64,000 nucleotides of DNA. It comes from Atherix ibis (Eukaryota; Arthropoda; Insecta; Diptera; Athericidae). The DNA is taken from contig OY282605.1 in the NCBI GenBank assembly GCA_958298945.1, positions 115,750,267-115,814,266 of the forward strand, written 5' to 3'. Under the pieces are notes generated by a model. It was given only the letters and a program-made list of their open reading frames with translations. It searched no databases and had not been told where the DNA came from. A program made the position numbers and the translations under genes. Below, in pieces: positions 47,030 through 58,749 of this stretch; position 1 is the first letter of the stretch, and each line of letters opens with the position of its first letter.

Positions 47030-47580
47030 TCATTTTAAATAGCTGTCACTCAAAAACTGAATGACACAGCAACTTGGAAATTTTACAGAATGCTTATCAA
47101 AGTTTATAATTACAAAAAATATAGTTGGTCTAATATTACCACCACCATCTTTTATCGAGGCTTGGTATTAATCATACAACCCTCCTAGCTGTCAAAATAT
47201 AATTTTTTATATAGTTTTATCCAATTGCATCGAATCGCATGATCTTAGAGATGGATTTACATAACCAAATATCGAAATTATGCGTTTCCGGGTAATCAAG
47301 CCAACAATTAATACGATTCGCTTGTTGTGGTCCCGTTTCGTCAAAACCATTATGTTAAACTAAAACCTGTGCATTGACAAAAAAAGAGTTGAAAATTGAC
47401 TGTGATGGTCTCTCCTTCTTCATATTTAAAGATAAAGGCGCCTGCATATCAAAATGCATACTATTGTATGAGCTGTTCCACAGTCACTTACGGATTTTAA
47501 GACATCCACCGAGTGAGAAATGAGCCTCATCTCTGAAATAAAATGCTCCTCTTAAAACGTGAATCATTCCTATGGCAAAG
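47030..47580 (-). pseudogene. WCG-type relic 6
   Basis: Minus strand: FRDEAHFSLGGCLKIRK (compare FSDEAHFxLxGYVNKQ, first Asp region), LWNSSYNSMHFD, KKERPSQSIFNSFFVN, GFDETGPQQANRINC, ETHNFDIW and SKIMRFDAIGxNYIKNYI (compare PRSxDLTPLDYFLWGYIKN). Numerous frame changes. Confidence 0.68.
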
Positions 47581-48407
47581 TTACTACATTTACACAATTT
47601 TTTTTATAATTTTAAAACATATTTTAATTATTTAACGCTAGATTTACCAGACCAGTCAAAATGACTGGTCTTGCAGGTTTAATTTAAAATTTTCTTTCAT
47701 GACTTTGGTAGCTATAACGGAAGAATTAGTTTTATGAACTTAATATTATTTTATATATATTCGTAACAAATATATTTTGACTGGTACAAGTTTCTATGTG
47801 ATAAAATGACATTGGGGCAGCAAAAAGAGGGCAATAGTCACGTCAGCTTGGCCGCGGTCAGCTATATTTACAAAAAGAGAGCATGAGTTACGTCAGCTTA
47901 GTCGCAGGAAAAAAAATTCTTTTTTGCGTATGCTGTAGGCATGTGGATGCCCAAAATTTTAGGAAAAGATGAGGCTCGAGTTTCATCAACCCTACTAAGT
48001 GAATTTGTTATAATGAAACTTGTAGAACCATATACTATGAAAGGTTGGACCATAGCAATGTACAATTTCTTTACTAGTGTTTATCTGGCGTTAAAATAAC
48101 TGTCTAAAAAAACTTCTTTAGTTGGAATAATACGTGTAAATAAGAGGCAACTCCTGATTGTAAACAGAAAAAGGCTGACATGGCTCATTTCTCAACGTTG
48201 CTGTACGAATCAAATAGATGTACACTTACAGTTTACAAGAGTAAACCAAATAAGAAAGTACTTCTACTAAGTACAAAACACAAGCATGTAAAAATAGAAA
48301 ATACTAATAAGAGACTACCCGAAACTGTGTCATTTTATAACAACACTAAATTTGGAGTCGACGTCACTGATCAAATGGCACGAAGGTATAGTGCCAAGTC
48401 AGGTTCC

Positions 48408-49645
48408 CTTCAGAAATCCTGAAGCAAATTTCCAAAAAAAAACCCTCGTCCTGATAACCTATATTTATAATAGTATCCTCCGCACATCAATTTTTCCTTC
48501 ACTGTGGAAGTTTTCCATAATTAAGATAATCCCAAAACCCAATAATCCCAAAAACCTTCCTACCTCATATAGACCTATAAGCCTCCATCCCATGTTATCA
48601 AAAATCCTAGAAAACTTAATCATAAAACGCCTTTATCCCATTTTTGAAACCGAGGGTGTCATTCCTCAGCATCAGTTTGGATTTCGACCTGAGCATTCCA
48701 CTATCCAGCAGTGTCATCGCGTAGTCGACTACATAGCGCGTTCGCTAGAGCGAAAGAAATACTGCCCAGGCGTATTTCTTGACATTTCGCATGCTTTCGA
48801 CCGTGTATGTCACCCTTAAATCTTATCTCTCAGACCGATATTTTCAGGTAGCTGAAAATATTGAGTACACTGATATTTATTCAATTTTCGCCGGTGTCCC
48901 TCAAGGAAGTATCCTAGGTCCTATCCTTTAGAACATTTATACCCATGACATTCCTTGCCACAACAACATCCTAACCGCAACATATGCTGACGATACAGCC
49001 ATCCTGACACATCACAAAGATCCTTCCACAGCCATTAGTATCCTACAGAACCATATCCACTCCTTAGAAACTTGGTTCAAAAGGTGGAGAGTGAAGGTAA
49101 ATGAGCAAAAATCTGCTCATGTAACTTTCACATTCTGCCGAGAATAAATTCCCGACATAACCCTAAACGGCAGTATTATTCCACAAAAAAATAGCGTACG
49201 TTACCTTGGACTTATATTCGACAAACGGTTAACCTGGAACCTTCATACGAAAACTAAAAGACGTGAACTTAACGGACGATACAAACAATTATTACGTCTC
49301 CTAGACAATAAATCAAAACTTACAACAACAAGTAAACTATTACTATACAATACGGTTCTGAAACCAATATGGACATATGGTCTAGAAATTTGGGGTTCGG
49401 CGAAGCATTCCAACTCTCTTTCCAATCCAATCCCTACAATCCCGAATCCTTCGTAAAATTGTCAATGCCCCTTTTATGTGCGAAACACTGTTATCCACCG
49501 GGACCTAAATATTCCTTTTGTTCGTGAACTTTGCATCTCCCGATATAAAAAATTCCATTCGCATCTATCCTTCCACCCTAATCCTTTAGAAAGGGAAATG
49601 TTCACTCCAACCCTTCCAGTATATACCCATCGACGTTTAAAATGA
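48408..49645 (+). pseudogene. jockey-like ORF2 reverse transcriptase, broken (N2)
   Basis: Shares most sequence with N1. SYRPISLHPMLSKILENLII, QHQFGFRPEHSTIQQCHRVV, VFLDISHAFDRVCHP (motif A Asp), then a roughly 50-base deletion removes the PGLVWKLQRVLPSGYFHI-coding stretch and shifts the frame. SDRYFQVAENIEYTDIYS, VPQGSILGPI, TATYADDTAIL (catalytic YADD), a stop at CRE/IPD, then YLGLIFDKRLTWNLH and KPIWTYGLEIWGS. The stop at 49643-49645 falls earlier than in N1 because RRLKRRWPR text is replaced by RRLK-stop. This copy has extra lesions compared with N1. Confidence 0.92.
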
Positions 49646-49774
49646 AATTATCCTGTTCTAGAGGTAACATCGATGGGTGTTTTCCTCCACATGTCTTCAT
49701 GTCCTGTATATTCCCTTAAAAAATCTGCTTCTTACTAGTATAAATAGTTATAGATAAAATTTAAAATAAAAAAA
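48408..49774 (+). mobile_element. jockey-like retrotransposon N2 inserted in piggyBac
   Basis: Flanked by the 12-bp duplication aagtcaggttcc (48396-48407 and 49775-49786), which cuts the piggyBac KSGS codons. The 3' end is aaaatttaaaataaaaaaaa. The 5' end is truncated within ORF2, downstream of N1's truncation point. Confidence 0.95.
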
Positions 49775-49929
49775 AAGTCAGGTTCCAGAAGGTGGCCGCT
49801 TCAAGTTTTTTTCAATATCTTGGATTTAGCTGGGATAAATTCCTGGATATTGTATAAAAACATAACGGGTGAAACTATATCAAGGAACGATTTTCTGTTT
49901 CGCTTAGCTGAAGAACTTGCTTCTGAATA

Positions 49930-51209
49930 CGAGAGTCGTTCAATAAGGCCTTAGAAAAAGATGGAAAAAAACTGTTTTTTAAAAAAAAAAAATTTTATTT
50001 TTCAACATAATCTCCTTTTAGCTCTATGCACTTTCCCAACCGTTTTTCCAAAATTTTTATCCCGTCCAGAAAATAGGATTTCGATAGTTCTGCAAAATAC
50101 TCATCCGTTTGAGCAATGACGTCCTCGTTGGAAGTGAACCGTCGTCCGCAAAGCCATTTCTTCAGATTGGGGAAAAGAAAATAGTCACCCGGGGCCAAAT
50201 CTGGTGAATAAGCGGGATGCTGCAACAATTCCATTCTCAATTCCACAATTTTGGCCATGGAAACAGCGCAGGTGTGCACACGCGCATTGTTCCGATGCAA
50301 GAGGATTTTTTTCTTCTTCAGATGGGGGCGTTCCTCTTTGATTTCCTCGCTCAACCGTTGCAATAACGGCGTAATACGCTCCTGTTATTGTTTTTCCTTT
50401 TTCCAAGTAGTCGATAAAAATGATGCCCTGCGAATCCCAAAAGACCGTGGCCATCACCTTGCCGGCCGATGGCACAGTTTTTGCCTTCTTCAGAGCCCGT
50501 TCACCCTTGAAAATCCACTGTGATGACTGTCTCTTCATTTCTGGAGTGTAGTAGTGTATCCAGGTTTCGTCCACAGTGACATATCGACGAAGGAATTCGG
50601 CAGGATTGCGATGAAAGAGTGCCAACATAGCCTCAGAGTCCACTACATGATTGCGCTTATTCTCCTCTGAGAGCAAACGCGGCACCCATCTTGCCGAAAT
50701 TTTTTTCACAGACAATTTTTCATGAAAAATTGAAGCGACTGTACCTTGTGATATGCCCGTGGCCTCAACTAATTTGCGCACTTTAATTCGCCGATCGTTC
50801 AAAATCAGATCGTGGATTTTGTCGATGATTTCAGGAGTAGACACCTCAACTGGGCGTCCTGAACGATGTTCATCTTTTGTGGATGAACGGCCACGTTTAA
50901 ATTCATTCACCCAATTGTAAACCGTCGCAAACACAGGTGCAGATGTGCCATGAACTGCATCCAACTCGGCTTTGATTTCTTTCGGGCTTAAGCCTTTCAA
51001 ATGGAGATGTTTGATGACAGCCCTAAACTCGCTTTTTTCCATTGTTATGCACAAATAAATGTCGTTAACTTTAATCGACGATAGAAATTGACCTACGCTA
51101 TGGATCGAGCTGAAATTTAGACAGCTTTCCTGTCGATAATGCTACTTACAAAAAAAAATCTCCACCGGCAATTTCTCGGATTTTCTAAGGACTTATTGAA
51201 CGACCCTCG
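49930..51209 (-). mobile_element. full-length Himar1-like mariner B2 inserted in piggyBac
   Basis: Ends cgagagtcgttcaataaggc (left) and gacttattgaacgaccctcg (right), with TA at 49928-49929 and 51210-51211. The flanks are piggyBac transposase codons on both sides, so B2 landed in piggyBac at a TA. Confidence 0.95.
49995..51042 (-). pseudogene. Himar1-like transposase with a single frameshift (B2)
   Basis: From MEKSEFRAV at 51042 the frame is open to 50185, with KGLSPKEIKAELDAVHGTSA, YNWVNEFKRGRSSTK, RWVPRLLSEENKRNH (linker intact, unlike B1), RRYVTVDETWIHYY (first Asp) and WDSQGIIFIDYLEKGK. A 2-base loss (acgccgtta against acgcgtcgtta in B1) shifts the frame after TGAYYA. The remaining text 50363-49995 has LHRNNARVHT, where the second Asp of HQDNA is Asn, then SPDLAPGDYFLFPNLKK (third Asp kept). 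So two lesions: a frameshift and a catalytic Asp-to-Asn. Confidence 0.94.
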
Positions 51210-51607
51210 TACCAGACTGCAAGGGAAAAACCACAAGAAATTAATATATCAAGTTCAAGTGGCACTCTTCCTGTACGTAAATGGTGTCAAGTTGGATATT
51301 GTAATAATAATAAGACCACAACTATTTGCAATATATGCAAAAAAATATATGCGGAAAGTGTACCCAGAGAAAAATCTACGTGTATAAAAATTGTGAGTGA
51401 TGTACAAGAAACTACTAAAAGTTTGATTAATTGATAATGTCTATAAATTTATGTATTACAATGAATATTATTAAACTTATTTTGTTATTTTTTTTAAAAG
51501 TAAATAAAGACTAGAAACCTCACTAAGTACTTTTCTTAAACATCAGTCATTTTGATTGGTTTTGGTAGAAATAGTTATATTTAAATAGGTGGTAAATCTA
51601 GTGTTAA

Positions 51608-54515
51608 TAATCTATTTATATAAAATGGCATATTTTATTTTAAATAAATTTTAACTTAATAAAAAATTAAAATAAAACAATTTTAAATGTTAGGAGTAGT
51701 TTTTTCCGAAATATAAAATGAATTAATCTTTTATATTTGTGTTGAGTGAGATTTCTTCTTACTAGTAAAAATTTAAAAGTAATTAAATTTAAAATAGTCT
51801 TAGTATATCGATGGTATTACTTATTAGTCATTTTATTCAAAAATATTTACTTTAATTTTGTCAATTTCCAAATAATATTAGCAACAATTTTAAAACAAGT
51901 TTGAGCAATTTGCTAATTATAAAAATAATAATATTAATTAAGATTTATTAAATAAATTTTCTATTTATATAAATTATTAACTTTAGCAAATATGCCTTCA
52001 AATCAATCAATCACCACACTAAATAGTGCATGAAAAAATTTATTTGAAAATTGGAAATGATTCATTGAAAATTTCCTATACGAATTTAATCAGAAAAATT
52101 TCCAAACTATTACAAATTCTTACTGAATTATTTACGAAGAATTTATAGTAAATACGAGATTTCAAAGCATTTTAACAAATTTTGTAATTCTCCGAACAGG
52201 ACTAATAAGTGACTCTTAATTAAGATCGAAACATATTCATTCATATATGTTACGAGCACGATACGAGTATTCACATTTATGAATAGAATTTAACAAATAT
52301 GATAAAATTTTCTCTGAATACAAATTACATTTGAAATCTAATTTATAATTCATTCAACTAATTTATATGATAATATGAGGACATACAATTTTTAAAGTAC
52401 ATACGTACAAATAGTAATGTCCAAAAAACAGCAGGTATCCGTCCTCTTTTGTGGATAAAATTTTAACTTTTTTGTAGAGAATTTTTTAAAATATACTAAA
52501 TTCATACAATCAGCAACTATTGTACATAACAAGTATATTTAGATAAAATACGAAGAAAAAAACAAATAGTTCATTATTTATCTCAATCTGAAAAGCTTAG
52601 TTAAATTTTGGTTTTTTTTTTGTTGAAAATTTGCATTTTTAGCAATTTTGCTAATCCAATACCTCATCTCGACTACTTGAAAACTATCGACTACTTAAGT
52701 TAGAACAATTTTTTTTTTGTCAAAGTAAAAAATAAAAGAAAAAAACAAATACGATAATACCCTAAAAATAATCACATACACGAGATTTGTTCAAAATGTT
52801 GAAATTATTTAAATTGGCAAAAGTCCCAGTATATAGTGTGTGGAATGTCTCGTCAGGTTGTCTGGGTTGCAAGGTAAATTGTATTACTTGTAGATGAAAG
52901 AAATTCACCAAATACTTTATTTAATAACGCAATTTATGTAAATATTACATGTTAGAAAAATAAAAATACATAACATATTTGTACAAAAATATACGAATGG
53001 GAAAAATAGTTTTTCAAAAATTTTACCACACGCCAGTAGTAATTATTAGCCGCTACGAAAAGGGTAGGCATCATTACAGATGACCGCCACCTTGAAAATT
53101 TGGCAAAAACCAATTTTGTGATGAATACGAGTGTAAGTTAAAAATCAAGTGCACTTTAGTATCATGGTCGTTGGCTACTAATAGGAAAATTTCCTTAAGC
53201 ACGTGTCCATTGGACAATAGTTGCAAAGAGCATTCACAAAATTCATAGTGAGTTGTTTGCCAAAAACTAAAAAGATTTCATCAAAAATTTACAATCAAAA
53301 CCGACTATCGACTATCAACTAGTTCCTAGTATACTATAGTTTGTGTTGTGCTTTTAATTCAGAACTTGCTCGCCTCCTAGAATTGGGGTAGGGGATCTAC
53401 TCGTACCTATTTCAGTAGATGTGATCTACTCGTACCTATTTCATAATGAGCAGAAAGAAAGTTAACGCTTTCACTAAATTGGATCTATTTCCGGAAGGGC
53501 AATGATGTTATACGTTATGCAAATGATTGTTTCTTTGACATTTTATTATCACTTTATTTATACTGCAAGTATTAGAAAAAAATAGTTTGTTTGTATTTTG
53601 GTTCAATTTATTTAGTATTTTCATATTGTCACCCTTGCAGCAACAGTAACAACATCAGACAAACTAAACAAAGCGAATTTTCAAGGGTAGGATTTTTTTT
53701 TCAGTCGATACAGTATTATTGTTACAATAATTATGTGCAGTTCAAATTTGTTAATCTATTGAATATTTTGGGGTTTTTGTTATTAAAATATTATAAATTT
53801 AATCAGAATTTATATAGAAAAATTATAGAAAATTTTTAAATTTGTAGTTTTGCTTTAAAAATAATAATATTAGTGACAATAAGCTTACATAATTGTTGAA
53901 GAAAATATTGTATAATACTTTAAATTTAGTTTTGTACACATATATTATGTCATGTACACAAAGTGTAAAATAGTGTAAAATATTTGTGTTCTTTTTATAT
54001 TGTTTTCAATTTAAATTATAAGAAATTTTTATTTAAAAACAAAAACAGTAGAACAAAAAAATTAACAATAATTACAAATTGTTTCTGTGATCAAATTTGG
54101 GAAATTAAGTACGTTGTTTTACTAACGTATAAGTGAAAACGATTATTTTTAATTTCTGAAATTATATTATAGCAGGTATTGTTTTTTCCTAAAATATTCA
54201 TAAAAAATAATATCTATTTATAATATATTAGTTTGGTTAAATTTTTTAAAAGTTATATTTGCTAAAGTTTCATCCTTAGTTCTAGAATTGTGTGAATTGT
54301 TTGCGTAAATTTTTAGAAAAAAATTCCATTATATACAATATGAAGAAAACTATAATAATTTTCTTTGAATATTTTATATTGTTTAAATATAGTTTTTTAA
54401 TCGTAAAAAAGGAGGTTACTTTAAAATTTTTTAGAAGAAATACTATTAAATTTTTGTTTAAGAAAGAACAGAAAAAATATTCTCAATTTATATTGGAAAT
54501 ATTTTAATATACTAA
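51608..54515. other. AT-rich spacer
   Basis: No family text. Two items only: a 21-bp duplication gatctactcgtacctatttc... (53394-53414 and 53423-53443), and a 49-base segment 53640-53688 between acceptor-like cccttgcag and donor-like gtagga, open in two frames. A mariner-like end acgagatttgttcaaaatgt at 52781 has no partner. Confidence 0.45.
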
Positions 54516-54519
54516 AAAA

Positions 54520-54930
54520 AACTCTTAAAAGGACTCGATCTTTTTGGGGTAATTTTTGATAATATTATCGCATATGTCATGCTTTAATTTTGCCATTTTT
54601 TGATTGGTTTTTGATTTTCAAATGCTCTAAAGTTTAAGAATTTTTTGCGTAATATATGATTGTTTTATATAGTTTCTAAAAAAAAAAGTATAACGGCATC
54701 AAATTGCGTGACCTTGGAGGTTATTTTTTGAGTTTTAAAATTGTTAAAACTACGTATAATATTCATTAAAATCTTTAAATTTAGACTATCAAAATATCGG
54801 TTATAACACAACGATAGAATTCAGAATGTTATGGTAACTGCTTATCCTAAGAGTTAATTTTGCTTATCAATACATCCACCATGTGGTTATCAGCGAGAAA
54901 TAAACCACATTGCTAAGAAAAAATTTGTTA
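54520..54930 (-). pseudogene. WCG-type relic 7
   Basis: Minus strand: KKxPPRSRNLMPLYFFF (compare WPPRSxDLTPLDFFLWG; the third catalytic Asp is Asn or Tyr here), KLYKTIIYYAKNSxTLEHLK (compare VYANKPxTIEELK). The N-terminal side toward 54930 is too eroded for motifs. Confidence 0.68.
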
Positions 54931-55011
54931 GAAAAATCAACATGCAAGTCCTTTTGTTTTGGCGCCTAAATTTTACAATTCTTCTGCTTTTTTTCGTAAT
55001 TAAATAGTCTA

Positions 55012-55869
55012 CGAGGTCTGCTCAAAAAGTATCGCGAATTTTGTGTTTTTTCGAAAATTATTTCTTTGTTCATGAATATCTATTTTGTTCTCTTCAAAAT
55101 AATCCCCACCAGATATTATACATTTATGCCAACGTTTTTTCCAATCCTTGAAGCACTTCAAAAAATATTTTTTTGTGATCTTGTTCAGTTCCTCCTTCAA
55201 TGCCGTCTTTATCTCCTCAATCGTAGCGTAGCATCATCCTTTCATGGGGCTCTTCAGTTTTGGGTACAAGAAATAGTTACAGGGGGCCAGATATGGAGAA
55301 TACGGTGGTTGCGGCATTATTAGTGTGTTGTTTTTGGCCAAAAATGGCAAAAGCCAATTTTTGTTCTTCCACAAACCCGGACGTTTCTGGCAGATTGCGT
55401 ATAACTGACAGTTTATATTCCTTATTGACTGTTCTATCCTGTGGCAAGAACTCATGATGCCCCACGCCCCTGCAATCGAAGAAAATTGTCGTTCACACGC
55501 CCCGGCACGCTTTTCGTCGTTCACATATTCTCGGCCCTCTGAGAACATTTTCTACCACCGATAAACGTTGTTTCGGTCCAAGGTAGCTTCACCATATGCG
55601 GAATGCGTCCGCGCAACTAATTTTATTTTTCACACAAAATTCGATACAGATTCTTTGATCCATTTTTTCGGAATAGGCAAAAATCGAAGACAAGCCAAAA
55701 CACGTGCAAGCAAAGCAGCTGTCAAAAATTAACTGAACATTCAAAATGGCTGAACTTGTCAGCATAAGTGAGACACATGAATAGAAATATAACGGCACAA
55801 AAAATTGAAAATCGAATATACGTAACCCGCGGAAATTCAAAATTCGCGATATTTTTTGAACAGTCCTCG
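55012..55869 (-). mobile_element. internally deleted mariner D4
   Basis: Left cgaggtctgctcaaaaagta after TA (55010-55011). The right end is the worn inverse, tattttttgaacagtcctcg, then tt instead of ta. About 858 bp. A deletion joins DNA-binding text to the ...HHEFLPQ... region. A 33/34-bp tandem duplication follows directly at 55878-55944. Confidence 0.93.
55064..55663 (-). pseudogene. broken D-family mariner transposase (D4)
   Basis: MDQRICIEFCVKNK at 55663, then frames SCADAFRIW, MFSEGREYVNDEKRAGA (after which about 300 bases are missing) and IMSSCHRIEQSIRNI (frame-shifted HHEFLPQDRTVNKEY). LWKNKNWLLPFLAKNNTLIM follows, where the HHDNAPAHASLLVREF segment with the second catalytic Asp is deleted. 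Then PQPPYSPYLAPCNYFL, where the third Asp of APCDFF is Asn, and FKDWKKRWHKCIISGGDYFE, NKIDIHEQ. The usual stop after DIHE is lost (taa to caa). Confidence 0.92.
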
Positions 55870-55877
55870 TTTAATAT

Positions 55878-55944
55878 AAAATGGGGAATTGTAGTTAAAC
55901 AAATACTATCAAAATGGGGAAATTGTAGTTAAACAAATACTATC
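55878..55944. repeat. 33/34-bp tandem duplication
   Basis: Unit aaaatggggaattgtagtta... (55878-55910) repeats at 55911-55944 with one extra A. Two copies only, directly outside D4. Confidence 0.9.
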
Positions 55945-56892
55945 CTAAATATTTTAAATATTTGACAGTTGTCAAATGACAGTACTATACAATACAAGCT
56001 ACAAAATGAATAATTTTTATTAGCATTTTCATTAAAAAAATACTAAAGTCTTAAAATTTAAAATAATAAATAAATTCTAAAAAAAATACAATATTTTAAT
56101 TTAATTTATGTAAATGAAATAGTAAAATATCAGAAAAATTGATAACATAAATAATTGGAAGTTTTTTCTAAAGTTCTAAGTTATTACTTTACTTGCGAAT
56201 CTTATGAGAACAATTGCAAATTTATTTCGAAGTTGATTTTATATCATTTGAAATCGATATAATAGAATAAAAAGAAATTTAAAAAATATGTAGTAATATA
56301 AATATTTATAGTATATTTTATGTACAGATAGATATCGTATTCATTTAACAATATCTTTATGGGCAAATTTTTTCTTCAAAAGCTTTAAATCAAGGACGTT
56401 TTCATACCATATGAATATCCTTAATAGCAGTGATTAGTTTTTATTTATCTAGGATTATACAATCATATTTTCTTTTAAATATACTAGAAGCTATAAAATG
56501 TATATCTTTCAATTTTCTTCAAAAATTTAAATATTGAAACACAAAAAAAAAATTAATATTCATCAAAGTTTTCTTATTTTTTTATTCAAAATTTATATTA
56601 TTTTTCAGTTAAAAGATAAATTTTAAGTACAAAATTAAAAAGAAAAGTTATTTTAAATTAAAAAATATTTGATTGTTTTAAATTATAAAATGAAAAAAAT
56701 CTCCTTTGTATTTAAAACGATTAAAAATACTGAAAAACTTAACGTTGATGATGATTACGAATCGATAATGCAGTGTGTTGTGCGGTTTCATTAGTGAAAA
56801 TAATAGATTCGCTGGTATTTCGGATACGTACAGAGTGCGATTTGACAGAAAAATAATATATTTTTTGTAGATAAATTTTATCACTTTCAAAG
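55945..56892. other. AT-rich spacer, no recognised feature
   Basis: A/T-rich, no paired repeats, no family text. Confidence 0.5.
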
Positions 56893-56894
56893 TA

Positions 56895-57457
56895 CGAGGG
56901 TCGTTCAATAAGTCCTTAGAAAATCCGAGAAAAGAGCCACGGTCTTTTGGGATTCGCAGGGCATCATTTTTATCGACAACTTGGAAAAAGGAAAAACAAT
57001 AACAGGAGCGTATTACGCATCGTTATTGCAACGGTTGAGCGAGGAAATCAAAGAGAAACGCCCCCATCTGAAGAAGAAAAAAATCCTCTTGCATCAGGAT
57101 AATGCGCGTGTGCACACCTGCGCTGTTTCCATGGCCAAAATTGTGGAATTGAGAATGGAATTGTTGCAGCATCCCGCTTATTCACCAGATTTGGCCCCGA
57201 GTGACTATTTTCTTTTCCCCAATCTGAAGAAATGGCTTGGCGGACGACGGTTGACTTCCAACGAGGACGTCATTGCTCAAAAAAATGAGTATTTTGCAGA
57301 ACTTCCGAAATCCTATTTTTTGGACGGGATAAAATTTTTGGAAAAACGGTTGGAAAAGTGTAAAGAGCTTAAAGGAGATTATGTTGAAAAATAAAATTTT
57401 TTTTTTTAAAAACACTTTTTTTCCATCTTTTTCTAAGGACTTATTGAACGACTCTCG
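56895..57457 (+). mobile_element. internally deleted Himar1-like mariner B3
   Basis: Left cgagggtcgttcaataagtc after TA (56893-56894). Right gacttattgaacgactctcg, read on the minus strand as the same TIR, before TA (57458-57459). 563 bp: roughly the first 690 bases of the element, from just inside the left TIR to the codons of ATVFWDS, are gone. Confidence 0.95.
56981..57394 (+). pseudogene. open C-terminal half of Himar1-like transposase (B3)
   Basis: Open from the deletion junction through KGKTITGAYYASLLQRLSEE, LLHQDNARVHT (second catalytic Asp), SPDLAPSDYFLFPNLKK (third Asp), ending VEK at the family stop. The DNA-binding half and the first Asp are deleted. An in-frame ATG at 56981 gives a 137-residue product, with no evidence that it is made. 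Confidence 0.9.
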
Positions 57458-57929
57458 TAGTTCTTTGACCTTAAAAGTCATACGGAATCTGATTAGATAA
57501 ATAAGGCAGGCTGGATACTGCAGAAATTCCTGTTTTTCGACAAGCACTCGTTGATGGAGGTAGCCATCCTTTTTTTCGACAACTGAAATCATTACTAATT
57601 ACACCAACTCGTTCCATATTTTTATTAATATTCAATGTTAAAAATTTATGGTCTTGTTAAAGAATATTCCCCGAAGACTCATTGAAACATTTCGTAAATC
57701 AAATTGGTGAATTCACCTTGTCAATTCGTTGTAACGCACTACAAAAATATAACTTCACTTATCACTTCTTATAGGATAGCGTAGCTAACGAACCAGGTAA
57801 TAATTAAAAGGACAGTAAGTCTGAGTCTGACCACATTTTGTATTTATCATCATATTGTGAATAAAAAGTACAGGGTAGGACAACTTGGTCTGACTGATGT
57901 TAAGTGTATAGATTTATTGTAATTTTCAT

Positions 57930-58745
57930 TTTCATTATAATTTTTTCTTGATAGTGTAATTTTACACGTAAAATCGTCCCAGTAACTAGACCCACAAAAA
58001 CAGATTTAGCGCCATTAAATCTGGTGAATGGAAAGGCATTTTTCGAAATAATTTAGTTACTGAAAAGTTTCTAAAGCGATGTAGTCCCATTCTGCTATCA
58101 CTATATGTCTGGGTTGATAAGCTCTACCGGAAGTAAAAGTATCTATATCATGATCCAGAGTTACCGCCCCAGAAATAGTTTATGAATCACTTTCGAAAAA
58201 ATATGGACTGATGACTCTATCGGCAATAATTCCGCACCAAACAGTGCATCAAAAAGTTGACGCTGAGCAATGCTCTGGGGTTTTCCATAACCCAAAAATG
58301 TTCCCCTTTATAAATAAAAATGTGCTCCATAACCTATAATTACCTCATGAGTCCTAATTAGAAAAATTGCCATTATCTGTGGATCGTTTTGTCATATAGT
58401 AGGTGTTACAAATTTTTTGGCATATCATGTGGCGTTGTTCTGTATCTCTTTGGGTATAATTCTTCCAACAATCGAATCTTGTATGAATACATCTTCAAAT
58501 CAAGTTTCAAAATTTGTCTTTGCGGTGTTCCGTAGATTATAAAGTTAGATTAGTAGACGCAGATGGATCAGCCCTCACATGTCATACAGCCTTCTTCTCA
58601 AAACGGGTGATTATGTACTTACTTAGTTATGGTAGCACTGGGAGCTTTTGCAGCACTACAATTCTGACGGTATTTTCTTTAAATTGTAATATAATATCAT
58701 CGGAAAAATTCAAAAAAAAATCAACGATTTTTTCCGCTTCTTAGA
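57930..58745 (-). pseudogene. WCG-type relic 8 (long)
   Basis: Minus strand, from the N-terminal side: LKLDLKMYSYKIRLLEELYP, KRYRTTPHDMPKNL (compare KDLxLxPYKIQLxQELxPxDH), EHFWVMENPRALL, SVNFLMHCLVRNYCR (TVWCG block changed to HCLVRN), YSDSRMGLHRFRNFSVTKLF, FHSPDLMALNLFLWVxLLGR FYV (compare PPRSPDLTPLDFFLWGYLKGRVYV). Together with relic 2 it covers nearly the whole transposase. All parts carry stops. Confidence 0.75.
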
Positions 58746-58749
58746 CATG

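Larger units (their letters stand above)
47930..51400 (+). pseudogene. piggyBac transposase (DDE_Tnp_1_7), split by N2 and B2
   Basis: Four parts in order. 47940-48098: ILGKDEARVSSTLLSEFVIM, KLVEPYTMKGWTIAMYNFFT, where the family catalytic Asp of TTDNFFTS is Tyr. 48180-48407: LTVYKSKPNKKVLLLSTKHK, LPETVSFYNNTKFGVDVTDQ, MARRYSAKSGS. 49775-49929, after N2: SGSRRWPLQVFFNILDLAGI, DFLFRLAEELASEY. 51210-51400, after B2: a Cys-rich tail with text NICKKICGKCTQRKIYVYKN, the piggyBac C-terminal zinc domain. The N-terminal half is missing. Dead by deletion, by Asp-to-Tyr and by two insertions. Confidence 0.9.
47632..51607 (+). mobile_element. piggyBac element interrupted by two later insertions
   Basis: Left end TTAA (47632-47635) followed by cgctagatttacca. 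The right end is the inverse, tggtaaatctagtg, before TTAA (51604-51607). A subterminal inverted motif ccagtcaaaatgactgg near the left end recurs in worn form (cagtcattttgattgg) near the right, the usual piggyBac arrangement. Without N2 (plus its duplication) and B2, only about 1.3 kb of piggyBac remain, so it was already a deletion derivative. Confidence 0.9.

Noticed and set aside
52781..52800. Lone mariner-like end acgagatttgttcaaaatgt
   Set aside because: No inverted partner within 2 kb and no transposase text follows.
56981..57394. B3 frame as a domesticated transposase-derived gene
   Set aside because: The open frame lacks the DNA-binding domain and first catalytic Asp. It lies between intact TIRs and is readily explained as a young deletion copy.
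57182..57592. 136-codon minus frame over B3
   Set aside because: Antisense of the B3 transposase running into the flank.
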